Positions 35,132 through 43,292 of a DNA stretch of 64,000 bases are shown here, in pieces. The stretch covers positions 3,906,001-3,970,000 of the forward strand of contig NZ_CP110806.1 of assembly GCF_026184235.1 (NCBI RefSeq). The letters are read 5' to 3'. The stretch is from Cellulomonas sp. S1-8 (GTDB taxonomy: Bacteria > Actinomycetota > Actinomycetes > Actinomycetales > Cellulomonadaceae). Position 1 is the stretch's first letter, and every line of letters starts with the position of its first letter. Position numbers and translations under genes: made by a program. Below the pieces are notes generated by a model, which was not told where the DNA came from, ran no database searches, and saw only the letters and a list, made by a program, of their open reading frames with translations.

Positions 35132-36859
35132 TCAGCGCAGCGCGCGGCGGGTCCACACCGCGAGGGCCTCGACGGCCAGCACGGTGACGAGCACGAGCAG
35201 GATGATGAACGCCACCACGTCGAACTCCTGGACCCTGCTCGCGTTGAGCAGGTAGAAGCCGATGCCGCCCGCGCCGACGATGCCGAGGAGCGTCGCCGAC
35301 CGGATGTTGACGTCGAGCTGGTAGAGCACGTGGGCGATGAGCTGCGGGCCGACCTGCCACAGCGTCGAGCCGAAGAACACCTGGCTCCCCGTGGCACCCG
35401 TCGCGCGCACCGCGTCCTGCACCCGCACGTCGGTCTCCTCGAGGGAGTCGGCGACGAGCTTGCCGAGCAGGCCGACGGAGCCGATGGCCAGCGCCAGGGT
35501 CCCGGGCACGGGGCCGAGGCCGGTGATGACGATGAAGACGATCGCGAGGATCAGCTCGGGCAGGCCACGGACCACGACGATGACGACCCGGAAGAACTTC
35601 GCCACGCTCGCGTTCGGGGCGACGTTGCGCGCGGCGAGGATCCCGATCGGCAACGCGAGGACGAGACCCAGGAGCGTCGCGGCGAGCCCGATCTGGATCG
35701 TCACGAGCATCGCCTCGAGCAGCGTGTCGAGCAGGTCCTGCGGCGACGGCGGCAGGAATGCCGCCAATACCTGGGGCAGCGCCAGCAGGTCGCTGACCAT
35801 CGTGGAGAAGTCCATGTCGGCGTACAGGGTGGCGACGGCGACGACGGCGACCGTCAGGGTGACGCCCGCGAACCGGCGGATGCGCTCGCCGTCCCACTGC
35901 GGCGCGACCCGGACGCGCCCCTGCCGGGTGCGCTGGGGCTCGGAACCGCCGCGGGGTGCGGTGACCCACCCGCCGGCGACCCGGTCCATGAACCCCACGA
36001 GGCCTCGCCGGTCGGCCGGGACACGCCCGAGGAGGGTCGCGCGGACGGCCCCGGACACCATCTCGACCACGATGCACAGCACCAGGATGATCAGCGCGAG
36101 GGCCATGCCGCGCTGGTACTGCATGGTGCGCAGCGCGTTGGCCAGCTCGAGGCCGATCCCGCCGACGCCGACGTAGCCGAGCAGCACCGACGTGCGCAGG
36201 TTGATGTCGAAGCGGTGCAGGGCGGTCGCGATGAGCTGCGGCATCACCTGCGGGATCACCGTGCTGGTGATCCACTGCGCGCGGCTGCCGCCGGCGGCGC
36301 GCACGGCCTCGGCAGGCCCGCCGTCCAGGTCCTCGATCGCGTCGGCGTAGAGCTTGCCGATCATGCCGATCGAGTGCAGGCCCAGCGCCAGGATGCCCGG
36401 CAGCGCCCCGAGGCCGAAGACGCGGAACAGCACGATCGCGAAGACGACGTCGGGCACCGCGCGGCACAGGACGATGACGGTGCGGGCGGCACCCTGCGCC
36501 ACCGGTCCGCTCGTCGTGCTGGCCGCGGCGAAGATCGCGACCGGCAGGCTGAGGACGACGGCGATGACCGTGGCGACGACGACGATCGCGAGCGTCTCGG
36601 CCGTCATCACCAGCAGCTCGCCCAGCGGCGGGAAGTCGAGCGGGACGGTGCGCGCGAGGAAGAGCCCTGCGTTCTCGAGACCGCGCACCATCGACGCGAC
36701 ACTGATCTCCAGGGCGACGACCGACCAGATCGCCGCGCCCAGGAGGAGGACCAGCACGGTCCGGGCCGCGACGAGGTTCGCGCTCGTGCGCGGGCGCGGC
36801 GGCAGCGGGGTGCCGGAGGTGGCGGCGCCCGGCGCGGGCGCGTCCGTGACGACGGCCAT
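35132..36859 (-). CDS. phnE: Phosphonate ABC transporter permease, tandem PhnE fusion
   Basis: 575-aa membrane protein made of two PhnE-type permease halves. Each half has about six hydrophobic segments and its own ATPase-coupling EAA loop: AVRAAGGSRAQWITSTVIPQ in the N-terminal half and VRATGATGSQVFFGSTLW in the C-terminal half. Single-domain PhnE is normally ~260-280 aa and homodimerises, so this protein supplies the whole channel in one chain. The ATG follows the phnC stop by no gap (TAG/ATG adjacent). Imports phosphonate, phosphite or related esters with PhnC and PhnD. Confidence 0.93.
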   Translation of the reverse strand: MAVVTDAPAPGAATSGTPLPPRPRTSANLVAARTVLVLLLGAAIWSVVALEISVASMVRGLENAGLFLARTVPLDFPPLGELLVMTAETLAIVVVATVIAVVLSLPVAIFAAASTTSGPVAQGAARTVIVLCRAVPDVVFAIVLFRVFGLGALPGILALGLHSIGMIGKLYADAIEDLDGGPAEAVRAAGGSRAQWITSTVIPQVMPQLIATALHRFDINLRTSVLLGYVGVGGIGLELANALRTMQYQRGMALALIILVLCIVVEMVSGAVRATLLGRVPADRRGLVGFMDRVAGGWVTAPRGGSEPQRTRQGRVRVAPQWDGERIRRFAGVTLTVAVVAVATLYADMDFSTMVSDLLALPQVLAAFLPPSPQDLLDTLLEAMLVTIQIGLAATLLGLVLALPIGILAARNVAPNASVAKFFRVVIVVVRGLPELILAIVFIVITGLGPVPGTLALAIGSVGLLGKLVADSLEETDVRVQDAVRATGATGSQVFFGSTLWQVGPQLIAHVLYQLDVNIRSATLLGIVGAGGIGFYLLNASRVQEFDVVAFIILLVLVTVLAVEALAVWTRRALR

Positions 36860-37666
36860 CTAGACGGCTACCCCGACGCGCGCGCCCAGCGGGACAGGCG
36901 CGTAGATGCCGTCGACGTCGTCGTGCGACAGGCCCGCCGCGGCCTGGTCGAGCACCACGCGGCCGGCGTTCAGCCCGACGATCCGGTCGGCGAACTCGAG
37001 CGCGATCTTCACCTGGTGCAGGCTGCAGATGACCGTGAGGTTCTCCTCCCGGCTGATCTGCGCGAGCAGCTCGATCACGCCCGCCGACGACATGGGGTCG
37101 AGGGACGCGACGGGCTCGTCCGCGAGCAGCACGGTGGGACGCTGGATGAGGGCGCGCGCGATCGCGACGCGCTGCTGCTGACCGCCGGACAGCGTCCCCG
37201 CCCGCTGGAACGCCTTGTCGGCCAGGCCGACGCGACCGAGCTGGTCCATGGCGGCCTCGCGCACGGCGCGGGGGTAGCTCCACAGCCCGAACCGTGGCCC
37301 CCGCAGGGACCCGAGCTTGCCGGTGCACACGTTCTCGAGCACGGACATCGACTCGACGAGGTGGAACTGCTGGAAGATCATGCCGACGTCGTTGCGCAGG
37401 GTGCGCAGCGCGGCCGGGCCGGCCGCGTGCACCGGGGTGCCGAGCGTCCAGACGTCGCCGTTCGACGGCTTGACCAGGCCGTTCACGTGGCGCAGCATCG
37501 TCGACTTGCCGGAGCCCGACAGCCCGAGCAGCACGTTGATCTTGTTCGACGCGAAGGACACGGTCACGTCGTCGAGCGCGCGGACGCTCCCGAAGGTCTT
37601 GGTCACGTTCTCGAAACGGATCGCCCCGAGACCGGGCACGGTGGCGGACGCAGCGGCGGGGGGCAT
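36860..37666 (-). CDS. phnC: Phosphonate ABC transporter ATP-binding protein
   Basis: 268-aa ATPase of the phosphonate importer. Walker A GLSGSGKST, Q-loop IFQQFHLVESMSVLENVCTGKLG (typical PhnC), signature LSGGQQQRVAIARAL, Walker B VLLADEPVASLDP and an H-loop CSLHQV. The VCTGKL segment separates PhnC from general ATPases. A GAGGA ribosome site precedes the ATG. Lies between phnD (upstream, separated by a hairpin) and phnE (directly adjacent). Confidence 0.95.
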   Translation of the reverse strand: MPPAAASATVPGLGAIRFENVTKTFGSVRALDDVTVSFASNKINVLLGLSGSGKSTMLRHVNGLVKPSNGDVWTLGTPVHAAGPAALRTLRNDVGMIFQQFHLVESMSVLENVCTGKLGSLRGPRFGLWSYPRAVREAAMDQLGRVGLADKAFQRAGTLSGGQQQRVAIARALIQRPTVLLADEPVASLDPMSSAGVIELLAQISREENLTVICSLHQVKIALEFADRIVGLNAGRVVLDQAAAGLSHDDVDGIYAPVPLGARVGVAV

Positions 37667-37708
37667 CGGTGGTCCTCGCTTCTTCTCGGATCGGTGGGGG
37701 GACGCAGG

Positions 37709-37746
37709 ACCGGTGCGGACCGGGCCGGGGCCCGGTCCGCACCGGT
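37709..37746 (-). terminator. Intercistronic hairpin between phnD and phnC
   Basis: Perfect 16-bp stem (ACCGGTGCGGACCGGG at 37709-37724 and its complement at 37731-37746) with a 6-base loop, ending five bases past the phnD stop. No T tract. Likely a processing or attenuation element that makes the binding protein more abundant than the ATPase and permease. Confidence 0.75.
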
Positions 37747-37750
37747 GGGA

Positions 37751-38722
37751 TCACACCTTGCAGGCCGGGGCCTGGGTGATCTCGCAGACCTCGCGGACGC
37801 CGTCGTAGAGCGTGTCCTCGACCGGGACGAAGCCGTAGCCGCTGTCCTCCGGCAGGGTGCAGTCGTCCTCCGACGTGCAGATGCCGGACTCGACCATGGC
37901 CGGGATGTTCAGGGAGTCCGCGAAGATCTCCTTGAGCTGCTCGAGCAGCTCAGCGGGCAGCTTGTCGCTCGCCACGTACGGGCTCCCGGCGATCATCTTC
38001 GACTCCCAGACGACCTCCAGCTGCCCCTCCTGGAGGCTGCCGGCCTCGATGAGCTCGTGGTCGACCATGGTGTCGTAGGCGAAGCCCGCGTCGCAGGTGC
38101 CGTCGGCGACCGACAGTGCCGAGGCGTCGTGGCCGCCCGCGAAGACGGGCGTGACGTCGTCCTCGGGGTCGATCCCGAGCTCGAGCAGACCGGCGCTCGG
38201 GTACAGGAGTCCCGAGGTCGAGGTCGGGTCGACGAAGCAGACGGTCTTGCCGGCGAAGCCCGCGAGGTCGGTGATGTCGCTCCCGGCCTTCACGATGCCG
38301 TACGACTGGTAGCCGGGCTCGTCCTCCGGGGCGTCGACGAGGGAGCCGAGCAGCTCGACGCCCGCGCCGCCGTCCTTCGCGACCATGTAGGAGAACGGGC
38401 CGAGGCCCGCGACCTGGACCTGGCCGGCGCGCAGCGCCTCGATGACCGCCGCGTAGTCGGTGACCTCCTGCAGCTCGACCTCGAGCCCGGTCTCCTCCTC
38501 GATCACCCGGATGATCGCCTCGTTGTCCTCCGCGATGCCCTCGGCGGACTCGCTCGGGATCTGCGCGAAGACGAGCTTCTCCGGCATCTCGACCGCCGCG
38601 GCGGTGTCCGTCGCGCCCTCGGTCGCGCCGGTCGCGCCGGTGGCGCCGGCTGCGCAGGCGGTGAGCCCGACGAGGATCACGACCCCTCCGAGAAATCCGC
38701 TGGCTCGGGTGCGAAGATCCAT
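37751..38722 (-). CDS. phnD: Phosphate/phosphite/phosphonate-binding lipoprotein
   Basis: 323-aa periplasmic-type binding protein, lipidated at the Cys of LTAC. The PhnD family features LVFAQIPSE, AGQVQVAGLGPFSY, VCFVDPTSTSGLLYP and AFAYDTMVDHEL-like segments are visible; the STSGLLYP loop binds the phosphonate group. The C-terminal ~50 residues carry Cys pairs (SGICTSEDDC, CEITQAPAC) that may form disulphides. First gene of the transporter operon. Divergent from the MFS gene; a single Pho-box-like GTTCACC lies in the shared upstream region. Confidence 0.93.
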   Translation of the reverse strand: MDLRTRASGFLGGVVILVGLTACAAGATGATGATEGATDTAAAVEMPEKLVFAQIPSESAEGIAEDNEAIIRVIEEETGLEVELQEVTDYAAVIEALRAGQVQVAGLGPFSYMVAKDGGAGVELLGSLVDAPEDEPGYQSYGIVKAGSDITDLAGFAGKTVCFVDPTSTSGLLYPSAGLLELGIDPEDDVTPVFAGGHDASALSVADGTCDAGFAYDTMVDHELIEAGSLQEGQLEVVWESKMIAGSPYVASDKLPAELLEQLKEIFADSLNIPAMVESGICTSEDDCTLPEDSGYGFVPVEDTLYDGVREVCEITQAPACKV

Positions 38723-38795
38723 GACGCATTGCCTTTCGTGAGGCGGTGCCGACGACTGCCGGCGCTTGACGACAAGGCCGATGGTGCCGTCGTCC

Positions 38796-38877
38796 GGTGA
38801 ACACCAGGGCCGCCGCAGGTGACCCGGACCGCAACGAGGAGGCGAACATCGGGCGCCATCGTCCGGACTCGCCGGAC
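38796..38877. promoter_or_regulatory. Divergent control region of phnD and the MFS gene
   Basis: The 187-base gap holds one GTTCACC unit reading towards phnD (38796-38802 on the minus strand), like half of an actinobacterial PhoP box, and an inverted repeat GTCCGG-ACTCG-CCGGAC (38861-38877) about 33 bases before the MFS start. No copy of the phnG-phnF operator is seen here, so the transporter may answer to phosphate status rather than to PhnF. Inference only. Confidence 0.35.
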
Positions 38878-38909
38878 GGGTCCCCGAGAGTGGGGGTTAT
38901 GGTCGCCCG

Positions 38910-40088
38910 GTGAATGCCACCGCGGTCCTCGCACCGACGAATCCACGCCGCCGCCTGGCGGCATTGTCGTTGGGCCAGCTCGTCAGCTGGGGGGTCCTGT
39001 TCTACGCATTCATCGTCGCCTCCCCGGTCATCGCGCAGGACACCGGGTGGTCGCTGTCGCTCGTGACCGGGCTCTACTCGCTGGGCCTGGTGGTCTCGGC
39101 CGTCGCGGGCGTCGCGGTGGGCCGCATCCTCGACCGCAACGGGCCGCGACGGATCATGACGGCCGGGTCCCTGACAGGCGCGGCCGGGTTGTGCGTGGTC
39201 GCGCTGGCCCCGTCCCCCGCGGTGTTCGCCGTCGGGTGGGGTGTCGTGGGCCTCGCCCAGGCGGCCGTGCTCTACCAGGCGGCGTTCACCGTCATCACCC
39301 ACCGCTACCAGGAGCGGCGCCAGCTGCCCCTCCTGGTGCTGACGCTCGCCGGCGGGCTCGCCTCGACCGTCTTCGCACCCGTCGTGGTGGCGCTGCTCCG
39401 GGTCACGGACTGGCGCACGACCTTCCTGGTGCTCGCCGGGGTCCTCGCCGTCGTGACCGTGCCGCTGCACTGGTTCTCGCTGGAGCGGGCCTGGGTGCCG
39501 CACCCGCGCGGGGGGCACGCCGAGGTGCACACGGCGGGGACCGTCCTGCGCCAGCGGCGGTTCTGGATGCTGCTGCTCGCGACCACCGCGATCACGCTGT
39601 CGCTGTACACCGTGACCCTCAGCATCATCCCCCTGCTGCTCGAGAAGGGGATCTCCTACGAGCTCGCGGCGATCACGCTGGGCCTGGTCGGTGCGGGCCA
39701 GATCGGCGGACGCCTGCTGTTCATGGTGCTCCCGCGCCGGTTGCCGCCCTGGCTGCCGCTGGCCGCGGTCGCCCTCGCCTCGGCGGCCGTGCTGCTGGCG
39801 ATCGCCCTGCTGCCGGGGCCGACGTGGCTGCTCGTGGCCGTGGCGGTCGTCGCGGGGGCGATCCGGGGCACGCAGACCCTGGTGCAGGCGAACGCGGTGA
39901 GCGACCGCTGGGGGTCGGCGAACTACGGCTCGATCAACGGTCTCTTCAGCGCGCCGCTGACGGTCCTGCTCGCGCTCACGCCCGCGCTCGGTCCGCTGTT
40001 CGCCGACGGGGTCGGGTCCTTCGCCGTGATGACGGCGATCCTGGCGGGGGTCGCCGTCATCGGCGCGCTCCTCGCGCGCGGCAGCTAG
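38910..40088 (+). CDS. MFS transporter within the phosphonate cluster
   Basis: 392-aa transporter with twelve hydrophobic segments and the MFS loop GRILDRNGPRRIM between segments 2 and 3. The family pattern (LGQLVSWGVLFYAFIVASPVI at the start; GTQTLVQANAVSDRWG late) is that of OFA/UhpC-like anion transporters. GTG 38910 start. It lies between the two phn blocks and converges on phnN with a 4-base overlap of stop codons. Its place suggests uptake or export of a phosphonate or a breakdown product, but specificity cannot be read. Confidence 0.85.
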   Translation: MNATAVLAPTNPRRRLAALSLGQLVSWGVLFYAFIVASPVIAQDTGWSLSLVTGLYSLGLVVSAVAGVAVGRILDRNGPRRIMTAGSLTGAAGLCVVALAPSPAVFAVGWGVVGLAQAAVLYQAAFTVITHRYQERRQLPLLVLTLAGGLASTVFAPVVVALLRVTDWRTTFLVLAGVLAVVTVPLHWFSLERAWVPHPRGGHAEVHTAGTVLRQRRFWMLLLATTAITLSLYTVTLSIIPLLLEKGISYELAAITLGLVGAGQIGGRLLFMVLPRRLPPWLPLAAVALASAAVLLAIALLPGPTWLLVAVAVVAGAIRGTQTLVQANAVSDRWGSANYGSINGLFSAPLTVLLALTPALGPLFADGVGSFAVMTAILAGVAVIGALLARGS

Positions 40089-40699
40089 GGACCCGGGACC
40101 GCGCTCGCCCGGGTGCGCGCGAGCGCGGTCGCACCGTCGGAGGTGACCTGCGCCGAGTCCCGGACGCGCGTCACGAGCTGCACCAGCTGCGCGCTCGCCT
40201 GCTCGAGCGTGCCGTCGTTGACGATCTCGAGGTCGACGCGGTGGTCGGGCGCGGGGTCCCGCCGCGCGACCCTGGCCGCCGCGGCGGTCTCGTCCTCGCG
40301 ACCGCGCGCGAGGATGCGCGCGAGGCGCACCTCGTCCGACACGGTGACCCGGACCACCCGCACGTCCGCGAAGAGGCCGGGCAGCTGCTGGAGGACTCCG
40401 CGCGAGAGGTTCGCCACGACCACGCCGCCGGCGGCCGCGACGTCGAGCACGTGCGCCCCGATGCCGTACGCGAGGCCGTGCGCGCGCCACGTCAGCGCGA
40501 GCTCGCCGCGCCGCTCGGCAGCGGCGAGCTCGGACTCGCTCACGGGCTCGTGGTCCTCCCCCGGCCCCGCGGGGCGGGTGATCCGACGCCGCGGGAAGAC
40601 GATCCCGGCGTCGTCGGCCAGGGCCTGCCGCGCACGCTCGAGGATCGCGTCCTTCCCCGACCCGCTCGGCCCGACGACGGCGACGAACGCACCCGTCAC
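40085..40699 (-). CDS. phnN: Ribose 1,5-bisphosphokinase PhnN
   Basis: 204-aa P-loop kinase of guanylate-kinase fold. Walker A VVGPSGSGKDAIL at the N-terminus, RRRITRPAGPGEDHEPVSE as the phosphate-binding region, LAYGIG as the acceptor region. PhnN converts ribose 1,5-bisphosphate to PRPP, finishing the C-P lyase pathway. GTG 40699 overlaps the phnM stop (GTGA) and is preferred to the upstream start at 40723. Last gene of the phnG-N operon. Confidence 0.9.
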   Translation of the reverse strand: MTGAFVAVVGPSGSGKDAILERARQALADDAGIVFPRRRITRPAGPGEDHEPVSESELAAAERRGELALTWRAHGLAYGIGAHVLDVAAAGGVVVANLSRGVLQQLPGLFADVRVVRVTVSDEVRLARILARGREDETAAAARVARRDPAPDHRVDLEIVNDGTLEQASAQLVQLVTRVRDSAQVTSDGATALARTRASAVPGP

Positions 40700-41874
40700 G
40701 CGACCCGCCGGCCCTCGCGCCACACGCCGCGCACGATCGGCACGGGGGTGCCCAGCGGGTGGTGCTCGCTCGGCGCCCCCTCGTACGCGTGCACGCGCAC
40801 GACGTCGGCCCGCTTGCCCGCCGCGATCACGCCGCGGTCCTCCAGGCCGGCCGCACGCGCCGGGTTGCCGCTGACCAGCGCCGCGGCCTGCGGCAGGGTG
40901 ACGTCGCCGCGCGCGACGAGCAGGAAGACCGCCTGCAGCGTGCTGGCCGGGACGTAGTCGCTCGACAGGATGTCCAGCAGCCCCAGGCTCAGCAGCTCGG
41001 CCGCGCCGACGTTGCCCGAGTGCGAACCACCCCGGACGACGTTGGGCGAGCCCATGACGACGAGCTGCCCCGCGGCACGGGCCGCCCGGGCGGCCACGAC
41101 GGTCGTCGGGAACTCCGAGATCCGCACCCCCGCGGCCGCGGCCTCGTCGACGTGCGCCTGGGTGGCGTCGTCGTGCGCGGCGATCGTGAGGCCCCGCTCA
41201 CGGGCACGCTCGGTCATCCGGCGGCGGTTGTCCTCGGAGTACTTCTCCGACAGCACGTGCAGCTCCGCGACGTGCGCCTCGAACTGGGCGTTGCTCATGC
41301 TGTGCTTGCCGACCATGTAGGTGCGGAACGCCTCGACGTCGGCGTACTGGCGCTGGCCGGGCGTGTGGTCCATGAGGGAGACCATGCGGACCCGCTCGTG
41401 CCCGCCCAGCTGGTCGAACACCTCGACGACGTCCGGCGTCGCGACCTCGCAGCGCAGGTGCACGTAGTGGTCCGCGCGCAGCAGCCCCGCCTCGGCGGCG
41501 TGGATCACGGCCGGCACGAGGGTGTGCGCCTTGCCGCTCAGCCGGTTCTCGCCCGGGAGGCTGCCGATGCGCAGCGAGTCGAGCACCGTCGTCGTGCCCG
41601 ACGCCGCCATCTGCGCGTCGTGCGCGATCACTGCCGGGATCGGGTCCCAGAACCGCTGGGGGCGCGGCTGGTAGTGGGCCTCGACCTGGTCGGTGTGCAG
41701 CTCGACGAGGCCCGGCAGCAGGTGGTCGGCGCCCATGTCCTCGCCGGGGACGCCGGGGACGTCCAGGTGCGGGTCGTCGGAGATCTCCGCGACGACGCCG
41801 TCCTCGATCCGCACGGATCCGTGGACGACCTGGTCCGCCAGGACGATGTGGGCGTTGCGCAGGACGAGGGGCAT
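40696..41874 (-). CDS. phnM: Alpha-D-ribose 1-methylphosphonate 5-triphosphate diphosphatase
   Basis: 392-aa amidohydrolase-fold enzyme. ADHLLPGLVELHTDQVEAHYQPRP carries the first metal ligands in the PhnM-specific HTD form; IAAHDDATQAHV, SEFPTTVVAA, MGSPNVVRGGSHSGN and LSSDYVPAS are all family motifs. It removes pyrophosphate from the ribose triphosphate-phosphonate adduct before PhnJ acts. Start codon shares one base with the stop of the DUF1045 gene (TGATG). Confidence 0.95.
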   Translation of the reverse strand: MPLVLRNAHIVLADQVVHGSVRIEDGVVAEISDDPHLDVPGVPGEDMGADHLLPGLVELHTDQVEAHYQPRPQRFWDPIPAVIAHDAQMAASGTTTVLDSLRIGSLPGENRLSGKAHTLVPAVIHAAEAGLLRADHYVHLRCEVATPDVVEVFDQLGGHERVRMVSLMDHTPGQRQYADVEAFRTYMVGKHSMSNAQFEAHVAELHVLSEKYSEDNRRRMTERARERGLTIAAHDDATQAHVDEAAAAGVRISEFPTTVVAARAARAAGQLVVMGSPNVVRGGSHSGNVGAAELLSLGLLDILSSDYVPASTLQAVFLLVARGDVTLPQAAALVSGNPARAAGLEDRGVIAAGKRADVVRVHAYEGAPSEHHPLGTPVPIVRGVWREGRRVA

Positions 41875-42548
41875 CAGACGGTCTCCAGGATCGACTCGGC
41901 GAAGGGGTGGACGGAGAGGACCTCGAAGGGGGCGCCCGGCTCGGGCTCGACACTGATCACGACCGCGGTGAGCGGCACGTCGATCCCGGTCAGCCCCGCG
42001 AAGTGCTCCTCCAGGGCGGCGTCGACCTCGGCTGCGCGCTCGGCGGGCACGGGGTCGGTGAGGGTGAGGTGGAAGCGGAACTCGTCGAGCACGTACGGGT
42101 AGCCCCACTGCTCGAACAGCTCGCGCTGGCGCGGCGTGAGCCGCTCGGGACGGCGGCGGCGGACGTCGGCGTCGCTGATCGGCGCACGGAAGTCCTCGAA
42201 CTCGGCCAGGACGGCGGCGGCGAGCGTGTCGAGGGCGCCGTCGTCGGGCGCCGGGAGCAGCGCACGGAAGCCGTCGATCGGCGCGGCACGCAGGCCGGGG
42301 ATCACGACCGGAGGGCGTGCCGCGGCGAACGCGTCGGCGGCCGCCCGCAGCTCGTCCTCCGTGCGCCCGTCGGCCAGGCGGATCGGCGACCGGAGCGTGG
42401 CGTGGAAGCCGTAACGGCGCGCGTCGGTCGTCAGGCCCTGGAGCTCGTCGCGGGCGTACCAGGCCTCGACCGCGGCGCGCAGCCGGTGCGCCTCGGCGGC
42501 GTCGGCGTCGTGGGCGCCGGGGACGGCGTACACGGCGTACCGCCTCAC
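41874..42548 (-). CDS. DUF1045 2H-phosphoesterase in the C-P lyase operon
   Basis: 224-aa protein with the two His-x-Thr motifs of the 2H phosphoesterase superfamily: GFHAT at residues 48-51 (His49) and RFHLT at 159-162 (His160). It matches the DUF1045 family often found in phn operons. 2H enzymes open cyclic phosphates. The operon lacks phnP, whose product opens 5-phosphoribosyl 1,2-cyclic phosphate, so this protein is the obvious candidate to replace it (inference). ATG overlaps the phnL stop by 4 bases. Confidence 0.85.
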   Translation of the reverse strand: MRRYAVYAVPGAHDADAAEAHRLRAAVEAWYARDELQGLTTDARRYGFHATLRSPIRLADGRTEDELRAAADAFAAARPPVVIPGLRAAPIDGFRALLPAPDDGALDTLAAAVLAEFEDFRAPISDADVRRRRPERLTPRQRELFEQWGYPYVLDEFRFHLTLTDPVPAERAAEVDAALEEHFAGLTGIDVPLTAVVISVEPEPGAPFEVLSVHPFAESILETV

Positions 42549-43288
42549 GCGGCGACCTCCTGGCGCGTCGAGGTGAACGCGTGCACGTCGACGGTCACGT
42601 CGGCGACCGCCTCGCGCACGTCGGCGTCGTGGAAGATCGCCAGCATCGCCGCCCCGGTGACCAGGCGCTCGCGGATCAGGTCGATCACCACCGCGCGGTT
42701 GCGCACGTCGAGCGACGCGGTCGGCTCGTCGAGCAGCAGCAGCGGCCGCTCGACGACGAAGCCCCGCGCGATGTTGACCCGCTGCTGCTCACCACCCGAG
42801 AAGGTGGCGGGCGGCAGGTTCCACAGGCGCTCCGGGACGTTCAGCCGTGCCAGCAGCGCGCCGGCCTGCTCACGCGCCGTCTCCCGGGGCACGCCGCGCT
42901 CGACGAGCGGCTCCGCGACCACGTCCAGCGCGGGGACGCGTGGCACGGCACGCAGGAACTGGCTCACGTACCCGACGGTCTCCCGCCGGGCGGCGAGCAC
43001 CTGCCTTGGCTGCGCGACGGCGAGGTCCATGGTCGAGCGCCGGTGCCGCAGCAGGATGCGGCCCGAGTCCGCGCCGTAGCTGCCGAAGACCATCTTCAGG
43101 ACCGTGCTCTTGCCGGCGCCGGACTCGCCGCCGAGGACCACGCAGGCCCCGCGCGGCACGTCGAAGGTCAGGCCGCGCAGCACGGGGAGCCGCTGGGAGT
43201 CCTGCAGGTGCAGGGTGAACGTCTTGTCGACGTCCTGGACGGACAGGGTGGCGTCGGGGGGCATCGGCGGGGTCGTGTCGTACGTCAT
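42545..43288 (-). CDS. phnL: C-P lyase ABC-type protein PhnL
   Basis: 247-aa ATPase subunit of the C-P lyase system. Walker A GGESGAGKST, the PhnL-specific LLRHRRSTMDLAVAQPRQVLAAR, signature FSGGEQQRVNIARG, Walker B LLLLDEPTASLD. It shares the PhnK ATPase role on the PhnGHIJ core complex rather than in transport. ATG 43288; 4 bases separate it from the phnK stop, the only junction in the run without overlap. Confidence 0.95.
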   Translation of the reverse strand: MTYDTTPPMPPDATLSVQDVDKTFTLHLQDSQRLPVLRGLTFDVPRGACVVLGGESGAGKSTVLKMVFGSYGADSGRILLRHRRSTMDLAVAQPRQVLAARRETVGYVSQFLRAVPRVPALDVVAEPLVERGVPRETAREQAGALLARLNVPERLWNLPPATFSGGEQQRVNIARGFVVERPLLLLDEPTASLDVRNRAVVIDLIRERLVTGAAMLAIFHDADVREAVADVTVDVHAFTSTRQEVAA

Positions 43289-43292
43289 GTGA

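Noticed and set aside
34662..37754. Minus-strand open frame of 1030 codons over phnE/phnC
   Set aside because: Low-complexity Arg/Ala/Pro product; the other minus frames give clear PhnE and PhnC.
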